This document shows positions 48,366 to 57,819 of a DNA stretch of 64,000 bases, piece by piece. The notes under the pieces were generated by a model that ran no database searches, was not told where the DNA came from, and was given only the letters and a program-made list of their open reading frames with translations. Both the position numbers and the translations under genes were made by a program. Where the stretch lies: positions 1-64,000 of the forward strand of contig JAUQPA010000003.1 in assembly GCA_030550615.1 (NCBI GenBank). Reading direction: 5' to 3'. The DNA is from Thermoproteota archaeon. GTDB taxonomy: Archaea; Thermoproteota; Thermoprotei_A; Sulfolobales; Desulfurococcaceae. Each line of letters starts with the position of its first letter. Position 1 is the first letter of the stretch.

Positions 48366-50105
48366 GTGAAATACATGCATGGGCATGGAAATAGTGTGAT
48401 CAAGACACTTCTATTGGTGACTATATGCCTGGTCATAGCGATGGCCATAAGAGTTGTGGAAGCCCAAGCTGGTGTTACTCATCCTACGCCGATATCGCTA
48501 CTTGAACTTTTCGGCATAATAATAGTGCTACTCATAGCTGGGTTAACTTTTCTGGGTTATAATGCATTTGGATTAACAGAGCCCCTGTTAATTGGCAATA
48601 TAATAGGATTAATACTGGGCATACCACAGGTAGCGCTTCCCCTTAGCGCCATGCTTGAGCTAGTATATCTAGGTGTCTTTCCCGTCGGAGGCGCAGCTGC
48701 GCCGAACGCCGTGGTAGCAACAATAACGTCATTGATGTTTGCCAAGATACTTGGCTATACAACTGTTACGTCCGTTGAACTTGGCACCTTAATGGCCATA
48801 GCGATACCTATCGGGATGCTAGCCATGTACTTGGAAGTCGTGGGCGCGAGAGCTGGTTGTGTTATATACTCACACTGGGCTGATAGGGAGATTGAAAAAG
48901 GCAATATAGGGAGATTGGGCATAATAGCGTTCCTCGGCTCTTTGCAGTGGTTTGTGGTCTACATGATACCCATATTGGCTATTGCAGCACTGGGCATGAG
49001 CCAGGCGGCTGTAGAAACCATCAGGGTTTCATTGGAGAACCCAGCACTCCAGAAAATACTATCAGCACTTGGAGTAGGCGCTGCATTAATGCCGGCTGTT
49101 GGTTTAGGCCTGTTACTGAAACTCACATATGGCCCCGGCATGTTACCGTGGTTTATACTTGGATATGTCCTTGCCGCTTATCTCAAGTTACCAATACTTG
49201 GCATAACACTACTGATCATAAGCCTGATCCTAGCGATCCACTGGCGCGAGCTCTACGAAGCACTGCAAGCGCCGTCAACTATGTCAAGCACGCCGCAAAG
49301 CAGCTCAAGCCAAGTATTCACCAAGAGCGATTTCATAAAGACATATCTGAAAATAACATTCGCAGATCAATGGGCATGGAATTACGAGAGAATGCAAGGC
49401 ACAGCATATGCCTTCGTAATGAACCATGTGGAGAGAAAACTACGCAAAGACCCAGAGGAGCTGAAATCCTGGATGAGACTTCACAACGAGTTCTTTAATA
49501 CACAGCCATTGATGACGGCCATGATAGTCGGTGTTAACATGGCAGTAGAAGAGGGCGGTGCAGATCAGGAAACTGTTAGATCTCTGAAAACGTCTTTAAT
49601 GGGACCATTGGCGGGCCTTGGAGACGGTTTATTCTGGTTCACGTGGAGGCCAATAGCCTTTGGAATAGGAGCTGGATTAACACTAACAGCCGGTGCATTG
49701 GGGCCAATAGTGGCTTTCATCCTATGGTGCCCCTTGGTAATGACCCTTGGCTGGTATCTATTGAAACTGGGTTATAGATATGGCTTCAACATGGTCTCGG
49801 TGATAAAGGGTGGTAGGATAGAGATTATCAGGAGAATAGCATCGATGATCGCAGTGGCGATAATAGCTGCACTGGGGGTTTCGTATATAGCTGTAAGTGT
49901 TCCAGTGAAAATAGCTGTTCCTGAAGCCCAACCAATAAATATACAGGCAGCAATAGACATGATAATGCCGAGGCTAATACCGTTGATATTCCTACTGGGC
50001 TCATTCTATATGTATAGAAAAGGGCTCTCGATAACCAAGGTACTGGCGATATATTTCTTGATAGGAGTAGTACTTGGGCTACTGGGTATATTGTCAGCAG
50101 GTTAA
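48366..50105 (+). CDS. PTS mannose-family EIIC-EIID fusion permease
   Basis: EIIC-like N half (LGIPQVALPLSAMLELVYLGVFPVGGAAAPNAV), EIID-like C half (NYERMQGTAYAFVMNHVERKL, FFNTQPLMTAMIVGVNMAVEEGGA, SLMGPLAGLGDGLFWFTWRPI). Confidence 0.9.
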   Translation: MKYMHGHGNSVIKTLLLVTICLVIAMAIRVVEAQAGVTHPTPISLLELFGIIIVLLIAGLTFLGYNAFGLTEPLLIGNIIGLILGIPQVALPLSAMLELVYLGVFPVGGAAAPNAVVATITSLMFAKILGYTTVTSVELGTLMAIAIPIGMLAMYLEVVGARAGCVIYSHWADREIEKGNIGRLGIIAFLGSLQWFVVYMIPILAIAALGMSQAAVETIRVSLENPALQKILSALGVGAALMPAVGLGLLLKLTYGPGMLPWFILGYVLAAYLKLPILGITLLIISLILAIHWRELYEALQAPSTMSSTPQSSSSQVFTKSDFIKTYLKITFADQWAWNYERMQGTAYAFVMNHVERKLRKDPEELKSWMRLHNEFFNTQPLMTAMIVGVNMAVEEGGADQETVRSLKTSLMGPLAGLGDGLFWFTWRPIAFGIGAGLTLTAGALGPIVAFILWCPLVMTLGWYLLKLGYRYGFNMVSVIKGGRIEIIRRIASMIAVAIIAALGVSYIAVSVPVKIAVPEAQPINIQAAIDMIMPRLIPLIFLLGSFYMYRKGLSITKVLAIYFLIGVVLGLLGILSAG

Positions 50106-50109
50106 TATC

Positions 50110-50532
50110 CTAGTCTTTTTTACCCAGGGTTTTTCTCACTTTTTCACCAATATTGACGATGCCTTCTATGCCTGATCTAATAGCAATCTCAACTAGGTCT
50201 TTAGCTGTCTTGTCCCGTTGTAATATGATCTCCACCAACATTGGGAGATTAACCCCTGATACAATTTCGACGTTAAAGCCCTCTGATAACAATTGGGCCG
50301 CCACCCTTGAAGGGGTTCCTCCAAACAGGTCGACCAGTATTAAAACACCTTTCTCGTAATCAATACGGTCTATGACATTCTTGATTTTTTCGTAAAGAGA
50401 TTCAGGAGAATCAAGAGGCCCCAGCGTAATCACATGGATGCCTTTTATAGCATCGTCTCCTAGGAGTAATGCAAGAGCATCCAATAAGCCTTCGCCGTAT
50501 TTACCATGTGTAATTAACACTATATTTGCCAT
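50110..50532 (-). CDS. PTS mannose-family EIIA component
   Basis: IVLITHGKYGEGLLDALALLLGD (active-site His) and VLILVDLFGGTPSRVAAQLL. Confidence 0.9.
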   Translation of the reverse strand: MANIVLITHGKYGEGLLDALALLLGDDAIKGIHVITLGPLDSPESLYEKIKNVIDRIDYEKGVLILVDLFGGTPSRVAAQLLSEGFNVEIVSGVNLPMLVEIILQRDKTAKDLVEIAIRSGIEGIVNIGEKVRKTLGKKD

Positions 50533-50626
50533 TCGCGAAGCCCTTGCCTAGTTGTTAGTGAGGGAATAAACTATATTGTCATTACCTAGATCCTGCTTAA
50601 TAAATCTTTATCTTTCATTTACCTCT

Positions 50627-51032
50627 AGCCTGTCGGAGCACTGGCAAAATCTCCCTCATCACCTTCAACTGATTTATATTGACCTCGTGCTCTACATATT
50701 TCTCCTCTACACCGAGATTCTATGACCCCATGGATTGAAAACATCGCTTCTCCTAACGGATATATCACCCGTTTGATCAGCTATCACCAGATATATTGTG
50801 TTCTCATAGGTCCTGTACAAGCCAGCTCGTTCAATACCTTTTCTTTCAGCGGCCCTTTAACCCAGCCAGCCTGCACGACCACGGCATCCACATCTATGCT
50901 TGCATATGTTCTGAACAATTCGGGGAATCTAAGGTCATAGCATATCGTGAAAGCTATCTTAACGCCTTCGATTGATATTATTTTGCCCGGTTCATCCCCG
51001 GGTTTTAAGAACTCCGAGTCTTCTATATTCAT
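50627..51032 (-). pseudogene. nitrilase/carbon-nitrogen hydrolase fragment
   Basis: VKIAFTICYDLRFPELFRTYASIDVDAVVVQAGW; frameshift into YENTIYLVIADQTGD...NPWGHRIS; then VEHEVNINQLKVMREILPVLRQARGK*. Confidence 0.75.
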
Positions 51033-51218
51033 GTGATATCATCTATGTGAAAGGATTTTATAGGTTGTATCGGCGAGGAGGCTATGATCGCTCATTTAAT
51101 TGCTTTACCAGCTCTTCCTCATTTGCCATGTAGGTAGTAATCATATGCCAGTTATTAAGCAATACCCCAGTAGCCAATATCCAATTTAATTATCAAGCTT
51201 GATTGTGAAGAGTCCGAG

Positions 51219-51390
51219 CTAGCCATATAGCTCGAGTATATCAATCGGTACATGCTCCTTGTAAATCCCCCTTACTTTCTCTAATACCTTGCTAGAATCC
51301 TCCACAAGACCAATGCCAGGTTTCCCGAATATATTAATATTGTTTACGAGGTACTTCACGATACCAACATATCTCGGGTTCACACTAAAG
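51219..51390 (-). pseudogene. C-terminal fragment, possibly DHDPS/KDG-aldolase family
   Basis: Minus-strand open frame GHFSVNPRYVGIVKYLVNNINIFGKPGIGLVEDSSKVLEKVRGIYKEHVPIDILELYG* without a start. Confidence 0.3.
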
Positions 51391-51463
51391 TGTCCTAGTG
51401 CCTAGTGATAGAGTGATAGAATAACCGGTATAGCCATGGGCTGCTTACCATTTCATCACATTT

Positions 51464-52157
51464 CTAGATGTAAGTCTTTTCACCAGCCAAATTTACTGTT
51501 TGCTTAGTAATCCATAGAGCAGATGGCTCTAGTTCATTATATAGATAGCTCATTCTAGGATTATTCATATCAACAGCCAGCTTATACTGAACAAAGTCAT
51601 TTGTCCCAAAACTTGTAAACCTTATGAGGTTTCTCCAGGGGTCAAGCCCTTTGTTCAAGGCCTCATCAACAACCCACCCATCTACTAACGCCCCCGCCGC
51701 TGGTCTCACCTCGTCAACTCCACCCGTGATGAAACACGCAGCGGCAAAGCCTGGGAGGTTTCTCAAAGATATTGCGTGAGATAGACATAACTCCTGGTTT
51801 CTTCCTCCAATCCCACCCTTAACGGTTACTACGGTCTCGCCTCCAGCAAGTAGAGCAGCGGGTTTATTAATGAGTTTTCCATATACGCTGATGTTCTTAA
51901 TGATCGATACTAACACTTTGCCTACCTCTTCCGCCTCCCTTCAAGCATTGAAGTCAAGAGAAGAATATTGTAACCCATGCTCACCAGGGCTTCTAAGAGT
52001 TTCTGTAACACTATCTGGTTGCTCAGGATTTGCGGTTTCAACCCTGTTGAAAGGGGGTGACCTGGTTTTAAAGTATCTTCCACGAGTCCTTTCACTCCTT
52101 TCTCAAAATAACTCCTTAACGCTTACGGGGATATATTCAATAATCTTTTCTAACTAG
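51464..52157 (-). pseudogene. glycerate kinase (MOFRL family) remnant
   Basis: AALLAGGETVVTVKGGIGGRNQELCLSHAI plus upstream out-of-frame KGVKGLVEDTLKPGHPLSTGLKPQILSNQIVLQKLLEALVSMGYNILLLTSMLEG. Confidence 0.7.
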
Positions 52158-52465
52158 AGTCTATTCCCGTCCCAGGTTTTCACTGGTTTTCGAGACCCAC
52201 GGCAGACCACGGGGGTTCAGGGAAACCGTGATGACTCGCCCTAGGAAAACCTACAAAAACATAGGGCGGAAGACAGTTTGGCTAAATATATCGTTGAAAT
52301 CCTATCGGGAGATCAGAGATAACGATTTTATATGATTCAAGTCAACCTACACATGGACTTAGAACAACGCTAAGAGATGGCGATACCATTGTTAATAACA
52401 GCGGTACCTGGTGGCCAAGTTAAATGTTAAAAACCCCTTCAATACTACAATAACATAGCGGTGAA

Positions 52466-52567
52466 GCCGCCGTAGCTCAGCCCGGTAGAGCGCCGGCCTT
52501 GTAAGCGAATAGAAAATAGGCCCGCTAAGAAAGCCGGTGGACGCGGGTTCAAATCCCGCCGGCGGCT
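52466..52567 (+). tRNA. tRNA-Thr (UGU), intron-containing
   Basis: 74-nt mature tRNA with 28-nt intron (52504-52531) at canonical 37/38; discriminator U. Confidence 0.88.
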
Positions 52568-53727
52568 TTTTCCTTCTTATTTGTTTTTTCTACGTTATCT
52601 TGTTTTTTCTTTCTAAGCAACTTTTTTACATTGTACTTATAGACAGCTACGGGATTTCTTCCTCCCGGACATTGTTCATGTAATGGGCATAGATTATATG
52701 CCTTTAGGTTTTCGCAATTGTAAGGTTTATACTTTTTCCTACTTCCCCGTATGCCAAGAATGTGTTCAATTTGATATCTTGCTATTCGTTCATTATAGTC
52801 TGGGGTTTTCTTGAAATACTCGAGAATTTCATCTACGTCAAGCCCTATGTGTCCCATGAAAGCAGCTAGATTAAATCGCTCAACGTGACTCGGGTTTCCT
52901 CCGGAATTTATGGAGTCAATTATTTTTTTGATACAAGGAGGAAACAGATCATCCATGATTAATTTATCAGATACAATTAAATCTTCCTTTCTCGCATCGA
53001 TCTCTCCATGTATCATGGTTTTCTCGATTATTTTCTCGTAGTAACTAGCTATAATAGGTTTTACGCTATCCACGAGGCTAATGAAATCAGGGTTGTCAGG
53101 AGGCTCTGCTTCATTTATTCGAAGCATTATATTAAAGTATATGTATTCCTCGAGAAGGCGTTTAAATGTGTTTCGATCAAGGTGCACGTAGCCTCCTGAA
53201 ACCACGTGGTTTACTAATGCATAGGAAGGATCATGCAACAATCTTTGCGAAACAATTAATAAGTAGTCTTTGATGGGTAAACTGAATTGACATGTCGTAA
53301 ACGTGATTTTTGCATTTTGCTTTTCTCCAGTGATCCAGGGGATTCTTGGGAATCCTTTGGTATTAAATTTAACACTTAACCCCAGTTTATTTGCAATGGC
53401 TACTAATGCTTCATTCTTCTCTTTATCCATGATCTTGGACGCTGTCTTTGAATAAGCCAACGCTATTCTATTCGCAATTCTTTTATCATTAATGTATTTC
53501 ACGATATCTAATATCGTATAGTATACAAGCACGCTTTCCTCCTGATCAGATAATATCTCTATCGGTATTTCTCCCTTCTCTACCGCGTCTTTGAGGACTT
53601 CAAGAGTCTTTTTTCTTAACTCTTCATTAATAGATACCAGTACGCTTGGTTTTTCAATAAAGAGCTTAGGGAACTCCCTTTTAGATGCGAGGAAAGGGTA
53701 GTTTCTATAGTTTATTCTCGCGGGCAT
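52549..53727 (-). CDS. priL: DNA primase large subunit PriL
   Basis: PriL-like sequence with Fe-S cluster Cys residues (CQF, PPCIKKI, YNCENLKAYNLCPLHEQCPGGRNPVAVY). Confidence 0.9.
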   Translation of the reverse strand: MPARINYRNYPFLASKREFPKLFIEKPSVLVSINEELRKKTLEVLKDAVEKGEIPIEILSDQEESVLVYYTILDIVKYINDKRIANRIALAYSKTASKIMDKEKNEALVAIANKLGLSVKFNTKGFPRIPWITGEKQNAKITFTTCQFSLPIKDYLLIVSQRLLHDPSYALVNHVVSGGYVHLDRNTFKRLLEEYIYFNIMLRINEAEPPDNPDFISLVDSVKPIIASYYEKIIEKTMIHGEIDARKEDLIVSDKLIMDDLFPPCIKKIIDSINSGGNPSHVERFNLAAFMGHIGLDVDEILEYFKKTPDYNERIARYQIEHILGIRGSRKKYKPYNCENLKAYNLCPLHEQCPGGRNPVAVYKYNVKKLLRKKKQDNVEKTNKKEKAAGGI

Positions 53728-53736
53728 ATTTAAACC

Positions 53737-53786
53737 TCAGAGTGGTTAGGTCATATCATGCTATCATCCGATGGCGTATTCATCAA
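53737..53786 (-). ncRNA. C/D-box sRNA candidate (50 nt)
   Basis: TTGATGA - atacgccatcgg - ATGA - tagc - ATGATAT - gacctaaccact - CTGA. Confidence 0.5.
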
Positions 53787-53814
53787 CGGCTCTATTCTAT
53801 GCGTTTAGTGGTAA

Positions 53815-53871
53815 TCAGCGCTTTGGCCCCACATCATTATTCAGAGATCTTTTGAGGTCCCCTCACATCAT
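53815..53871 (-). ncRNA. C/D-box sRNA candidate (57 nt)
   Basis: ATGATGT - 20 nt - CTGA - ata - ATGATGT - ggggccaaagcg - CTGA; 3-nt D'-C' spacer and 12-nt D guide. Confidence 0.65.
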
Positions 53872-53928
53872 CTGATTCATTATTATAAGTAATTCCTTTA
53901 TAAGCCATCATGCGGTATTTTGGGGAAG

Positions 53929-54453
53929 TTATTCCATTTCAAATTCTATTTTCTCGTAGCCCTTTGTTCTCGTGTTTTTGTTTACGATGAACGAGAGTAT
54001 TCTGCCGTGATCCATTAGTGAATACGGCACGCCTAGATCAGCACTAATTACTCTTGCTTTTGAAGGGAAAAACCAGTATACTCTGTAATCGTATTCCGCT
54101 ATCTCTGGTTCATATGTATCTTCATAAATGTTTATGCCTTTCCTGAATTCACCAATAAATTTGATGAAGAACATTATATAGGGGTAGCTGTAGTCGCCTT
54201 TGAACCCTAACTCCACGTCGATTACTCTGGGGTAGACTTGTTTATTGTTTATTTTCACTGTTTCTTGGTCAAGAAAATACTGCATATTTCTCTTTAACAT
54301 GGATTTTTCATCTTCAAGTCTATGTTTATTTTCTATTATTGATCTATATTCTTCGAGGGGATCGTGATATTCAAATATAATTATTTGCTCGATTAATCCA
54401 AGTTCTCTTACGAAGAAGAACCCTAGTCCATATATCGGTGTTAATTTACTCAT
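53929..54453 (-). CDS. hypothetical protein
   Basis: Overlaps stop of upstream gene by 4 nt; no recognised motif. Confidence 0.55.
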   Translation of the reverse strand: MSKLTPIYGLGFFFVRELGLIEQIIIFEYHDPLEEYRSIIENKHRLEDEKSMLKRNMQYFLDQETVKINNKQVYPRVIDVELGFKGDYSYPYIMFFIKFIGEFRKGINIYEDTYEPEIAEYDYRVYWFFPSKARVISADLGVPYSLMDHGRILSFIVNKNTRTKGYEKIEFEME

Positions 54454-55415
54454 TTTTCCCCTCCGAAAATTTTCTTCGCTAGTTCAAGCCCTTTATTTGT
54501 TAAAAATACATAATTGTATTTACCCACGCGTTTAACTTCAACGAACCCTTCCTCCTCTAGTTTTCTGATTCTTCTACTAACGCTTGATTTAGGAAGCTTT
54601 GTGATTTTCGATATTTCCGCTTGGGTTAAACCTTTATCTCTAGATTCCCTTAAGGCTTTTAATATGAGAATTGAAGCTTGATCTTTCATGTAATCTATGC
54701 GTTCTACAATTATTTTTGTCCTCCTTCTAGCGAAGTAGTAGTAGGAAAATAGAATTATTGCCGCCATGGTAACAATTAATATTGGAAGAAAGATGTTCAT
54801 TGATGATTGTTGCTTGAATGGAATCCCGGTTGTTTCCTCTAGCTGCATGTATAGCGATGATATTATTTCGCCCAAGCCTTTGATCAATATTTGTGTGGTA
54901 TTAGCGCTTTTCATGGTCGTTATTTCTAATTCCCCGCGGATTCTCGCAGTATCCTGCTCGAACACGCCTGTCAAGGTGAGATCTACAGTTACATTATTTG
55001 TCAAATAGGATAGGTCCGTGGTGTCAATATATAGAGTATACGCACCAATACCCGTTTCTTCGAGAAGATTACTTATGTGAAATAACAGGTATAGTTCTCC
55101 TGTTCCCTGAGCCTGTATTTCTACTAAACCCTGCGTTGGATCGTAGTTTACACCCAGAGGCTTTAATCCGCTTGTGTAATTATACTCCATGTATTCAAGT
55201 GATGTTTCCTCTCCAAAAATCCGTACTGGAATGTAGATCCACGTAATATTCTCTGTACCTATAGTTATCTTTACCTCTAATATTCCCGTGTTTTCCAATG
55301 GGTCATAGATGACTCGATAATAAACTCCATTAACGCTTTGTGCCTCCGTAAATACACATATTGTCGGCGATAGAATAAGCACAAGTATCAATGCATATAG
55401 CATTATTCTACTCAA
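54450..55415 (-). CDS. membrane-anchored wHTH transcriptional regulator with extracytoplasmic domain
   Basis: Signal peptide, central TM (ILIVTMAAIILFSYYYFARRR), C-terminal wHTH (GLTQAEISKITKLPKSSVSRRIRKLEEEGFVEVKRVGKYNYVFLT). Confidence 0.75.
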   Translation of the reverse strand: MSRIMLYALILVLILSPTICVFTEAQSVNGVYYRVIYDPLENTGILEVKITIGTENITWIYIPVRIFGEETSLEYMEYNYTSGLKPLGVNYDPTQGLVEIQAQGTGELYLLFHISNLLEETGIGAYTLYIDTTDLSYLTNNVTVDLTLTGVFEQDTARIRGELEITTMKSANTTQILIKGLGEIISSLYMQLEETTGIPFKQQSSMNIFLPILIVTMAAIILFSYYYFARRRTKIIVERIDYMKDQASILILKALRESRDKGLTQAEISKITKLPKSSVSRRIRKLEEEGFVEVKRVGKYNYVFLTNKGLELAKKIFGGEK

Positions 55416-56110
55416 TGTTTATACCCTTTGAAAATAATATATACCGTAATAGCTTTTATATTAACAGAACAGGAATAAAGGAGGTTACATTATTGTGGAT
55501 GTATAAAGAACTCTATAGTTGCCCCCTGGTTATTATACTGGGTTCCTTTAATTATGATGATTTAACCGGGTTAGTTACTTTACCTGTACTTAATTTCAGG
55601 TTAAACATACTCCTATCTCAAAATAATGAAACCAGAGTAATCCACAACTTGCCACGTAGAAGCTGGTATGAGCAGTTGCATCGAGTTTGCATTTCAATTT
55701 ACTCGGATAACTTAAAGCACCTGAACAATTACGAAAAAGTAATTGCTGCATCAATGTTCTACGGCGGATTTGGCTTATATGCGTTGATTGAAGATAAAGT
55801 ATCAATATTATCCCTGGATTTTGTCAATAAAAAACACTACTATTTCTACATTCTACCAAGTGATTTAAGTTTTTCTAAATTAAAAGAAGTACGCTTAGAA
55901 GACTGGATCGTTGTTCAATTCGCATTACGTGAAGGAATAAATAAGTTATTATACAACATATGCAGTAAAAGTTTTGAAAAAGGAGCACCATGTGAAATAA
56001 ACACAAGTCACGGCTTACTGAGAATAAGCGATAAGAACATATCTGAAGATAATTGGATAAGAATATTTCCTGATAACGCCCCCCTCAGACACGTTGTATC
56101 TACAGTGTAG
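55391..56110 (+). CDS. hypothetical protein (true start probably near 55496)
   Basis: ORF track; no recognised motif. Confidence 0.5.
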   Translation: MHIALFYSMFIPFENNIYRNSFYINRTGIKEVTLLWMYKELYSCPLVIILGSFNYDDLTGLVTLPVLNFRLNILLSQNNETRVIHNLPRRSWYEQLHRVCISIYSDNLKHLNNYEKVIAASMFYGGFGLYALIEDKVSILSLDFVNKKHYYFYILPSDLSFSKLKEVRLEDWIVVQFALREGINKLLYNICSKSFEKGAPCEINTSHGLLRISDKNISEDNWIRIFPDNAPLRHVVSTV

Positions 56111-56118
56111 TTCTTAAA

Positions 56119-56640
56119 TCATGATTTACATGTTTCATCTAATAAAACCTCCAGCGCTTTTAATGGATCATAATTTTCAACAAATATAAGCTTGAATAAT
56201 TTCGAATAATGATCTTTTACTTCCTTTAAGTATTTCTCTAAATCATTCCACGGTGGATCAAGAGGTTCCCCCATACCTATACCTGGGCATATTCTCGATA
56301 TCTCCATTTTGCTTGCTTCGCCAGGAGATATTGGTATGAATGGAAATAGACGGCAACGCATGGGTCTTGCAGGATAAACAGTACATGAAGCAACATTTCC
56401 CTGCTTATTCACAAACACGCATCTATTACTTATTCCGCGTAAAACAGCCACGGGAATGTGATCCGCTATTATTACGTAAAAGTATTTTCCAGCAAGATCT
56501 CTCCAGGAGGAACCCATGTATTCTGAAATCCTACATATATCATAAGCGGTCAGAGCAACATTTGGTCCACTACTACAGCACTTAGCACACCTCAAACACG
56601 TGAACCTGGTTTTTTCTCCTTTCGAGATCGTCTCACTCAA
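56119..56640 (-). CDS. YkgJ-type cysteine-cluster protein
   Basis: FTCLRCAKCCSSGPNVALTAYDICRI ... CTVYPARPMRCRLFPF. Confidence 0.85.
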   Translation of the reverse strand: MSETISKGEKTRFTCLRCAKCCSSGPNVALTAYDICRISEYMGSSWRDLAGKYFYVIIADHIPVAVLRGISNRCVFVNKQGNVASCTVYPARPMRCRLFPFIPISPGEASKMEISRICPGIGMGEPLDPPWNDLEKYLKEVKDHYSKLFKLIFVENYDPLKALEVLLDETCKS

Positions 56641-56651
56641 CTAAAAACGCC

Positions 56652-56673
56652 TGCATATTTTTCTAAATATGCA
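56652..56673. promoter_or_regulatory. perfect 9-bp dyad upstream of YkgJ gene
   Basis: TGCATATTT ttct AAATATGCA. Confidence 0.4.
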
Positions 56674-56890
56674 TTTTAAACAAGGTTTACTATATTCTAA
56701 AGTATTTGACTCCTCAAAGTTAATTACTAATCCATTGTTCGTTATAATTAAAACTCTATTATTCTCCCTGTTCATATGAGCCACTTCTGTTGTTAATACA
56801 TGCTTATACTCAAGGGGTTTCTAACCTACTTGATATTATTGTTTTCATCTAGAAAAATTTATCATTTCACTCACTGATTAATTATATGGG

Positions 56891-57715
56891 TTGAAACTCG
56901 TGCTGGAGTTTTATGATCCATCGGACTATAAATATATAGGCTCAGATAAAATCCTCGCAGTAGGTCTTGGGACGTATGGTATAAGATCTTACGATAAAGC
57001 TTTCGACGCATTTATGTATGCGATCACCCATGGTGTAAGTCTAATAGACACAGCTGAGATGTATGATGGAGGTCATGCGGAAGAATTTGTAGGTAAAATA
57101 GTTAAGGAAGCTGGAAGAGATGCTTTATTTATAACAACCAAAATGTTACCTGATAGATTAGATGATAAGGAGAAAATTTTAAAGGCAGCAGAAGCATCAC
57201 TACGTAGGCTTGGAGTATCATACGTCGATCTATTTCTTATTCATTGGCCTAATGAGAGAATAAGCATACAACAACAGGTGCAAAACTTCGAAATATTAGC
57301 TGAAAAGGGATTAACTAGGTATATTGGAGTAAGCAATTTTGATCTACCCCAGCTAAGGAAAGCCATGGAGTCTACTAGAAAGCACGAAATAGTTGTCAAT
57401 CAAGTACACTATAGTGTATTAAACAGGCTATATGTTGAAAAAGAGTTGTTGCCTTACTGCGTTCAAAATAACATAGTGGTCCAAGCTTATACACCGCTCG
57501 AAAGAGGATCGGTAGTTACAAGCACCATTTTAGCATCAATAGCTTCTAAGTATGGGAAAACCCCGTTACAGGTAGCTCTAAAATATTTGATAAGCCACAA
57601 AAACGTTGTTGCAATTCCTAAATCCGAGAGATTAGAACATGTTCAGGAAATCTTGGGTTCGCTGGGATGGAGTCTTGATTTAAAAGACATAGAGTACATT
57701 AAAAAGAAGATATGA
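56891..57715 (+). CDS. aldo/keto reductase
   Basis: LIDTAEMYDGGHAEEFVGKIV, VDLFLIHWPN, YIGVSNFD. Confidence 0.92.
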   Translation: MKLVLEFYDPSDYKYIGSDKILAVGLGTYGIRSYDKAFDAFMYAITHGVSLIDTAEMYDGGHAEEFVGKIVKEAGRDALFITTKMLPDRLDDKEKILKAAEASLRRLGVSYVDLFLIHWPNERISIQQQVQNFEILAEKGLTRYIGVSNFDLPQLRKAMESTRKHEIVVNQVHYSVLNRLYVEKELLPYCVQNNIVVQAYTPLERGSVVTSTILASIASKYGKTPLQVALKYLISHKNVVAIPKSERLEHVQEILGSLGWSLDLKDIEYIKKKI

Positions 57716-57819
57716 AAATGGAATCTAGAAGATTGTTCTTGGTCTTTTAATTCAAAAATATAGTTAGATCCACTATCGCGCAATATCGAATTTAACCATA
57801 AATGTTTCAAATTATGTTC

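Noticed and set aside
48947-49498. 183-aa alternative-frame ORF within EIIC-EIID
   Set aside because: Composition not protein-like; host frame clearly coding
52466-52567. tRNA-Thr as an integration site for the PTS island
   Set aside because: No duplicate of its 3' half found in the window; proximity only
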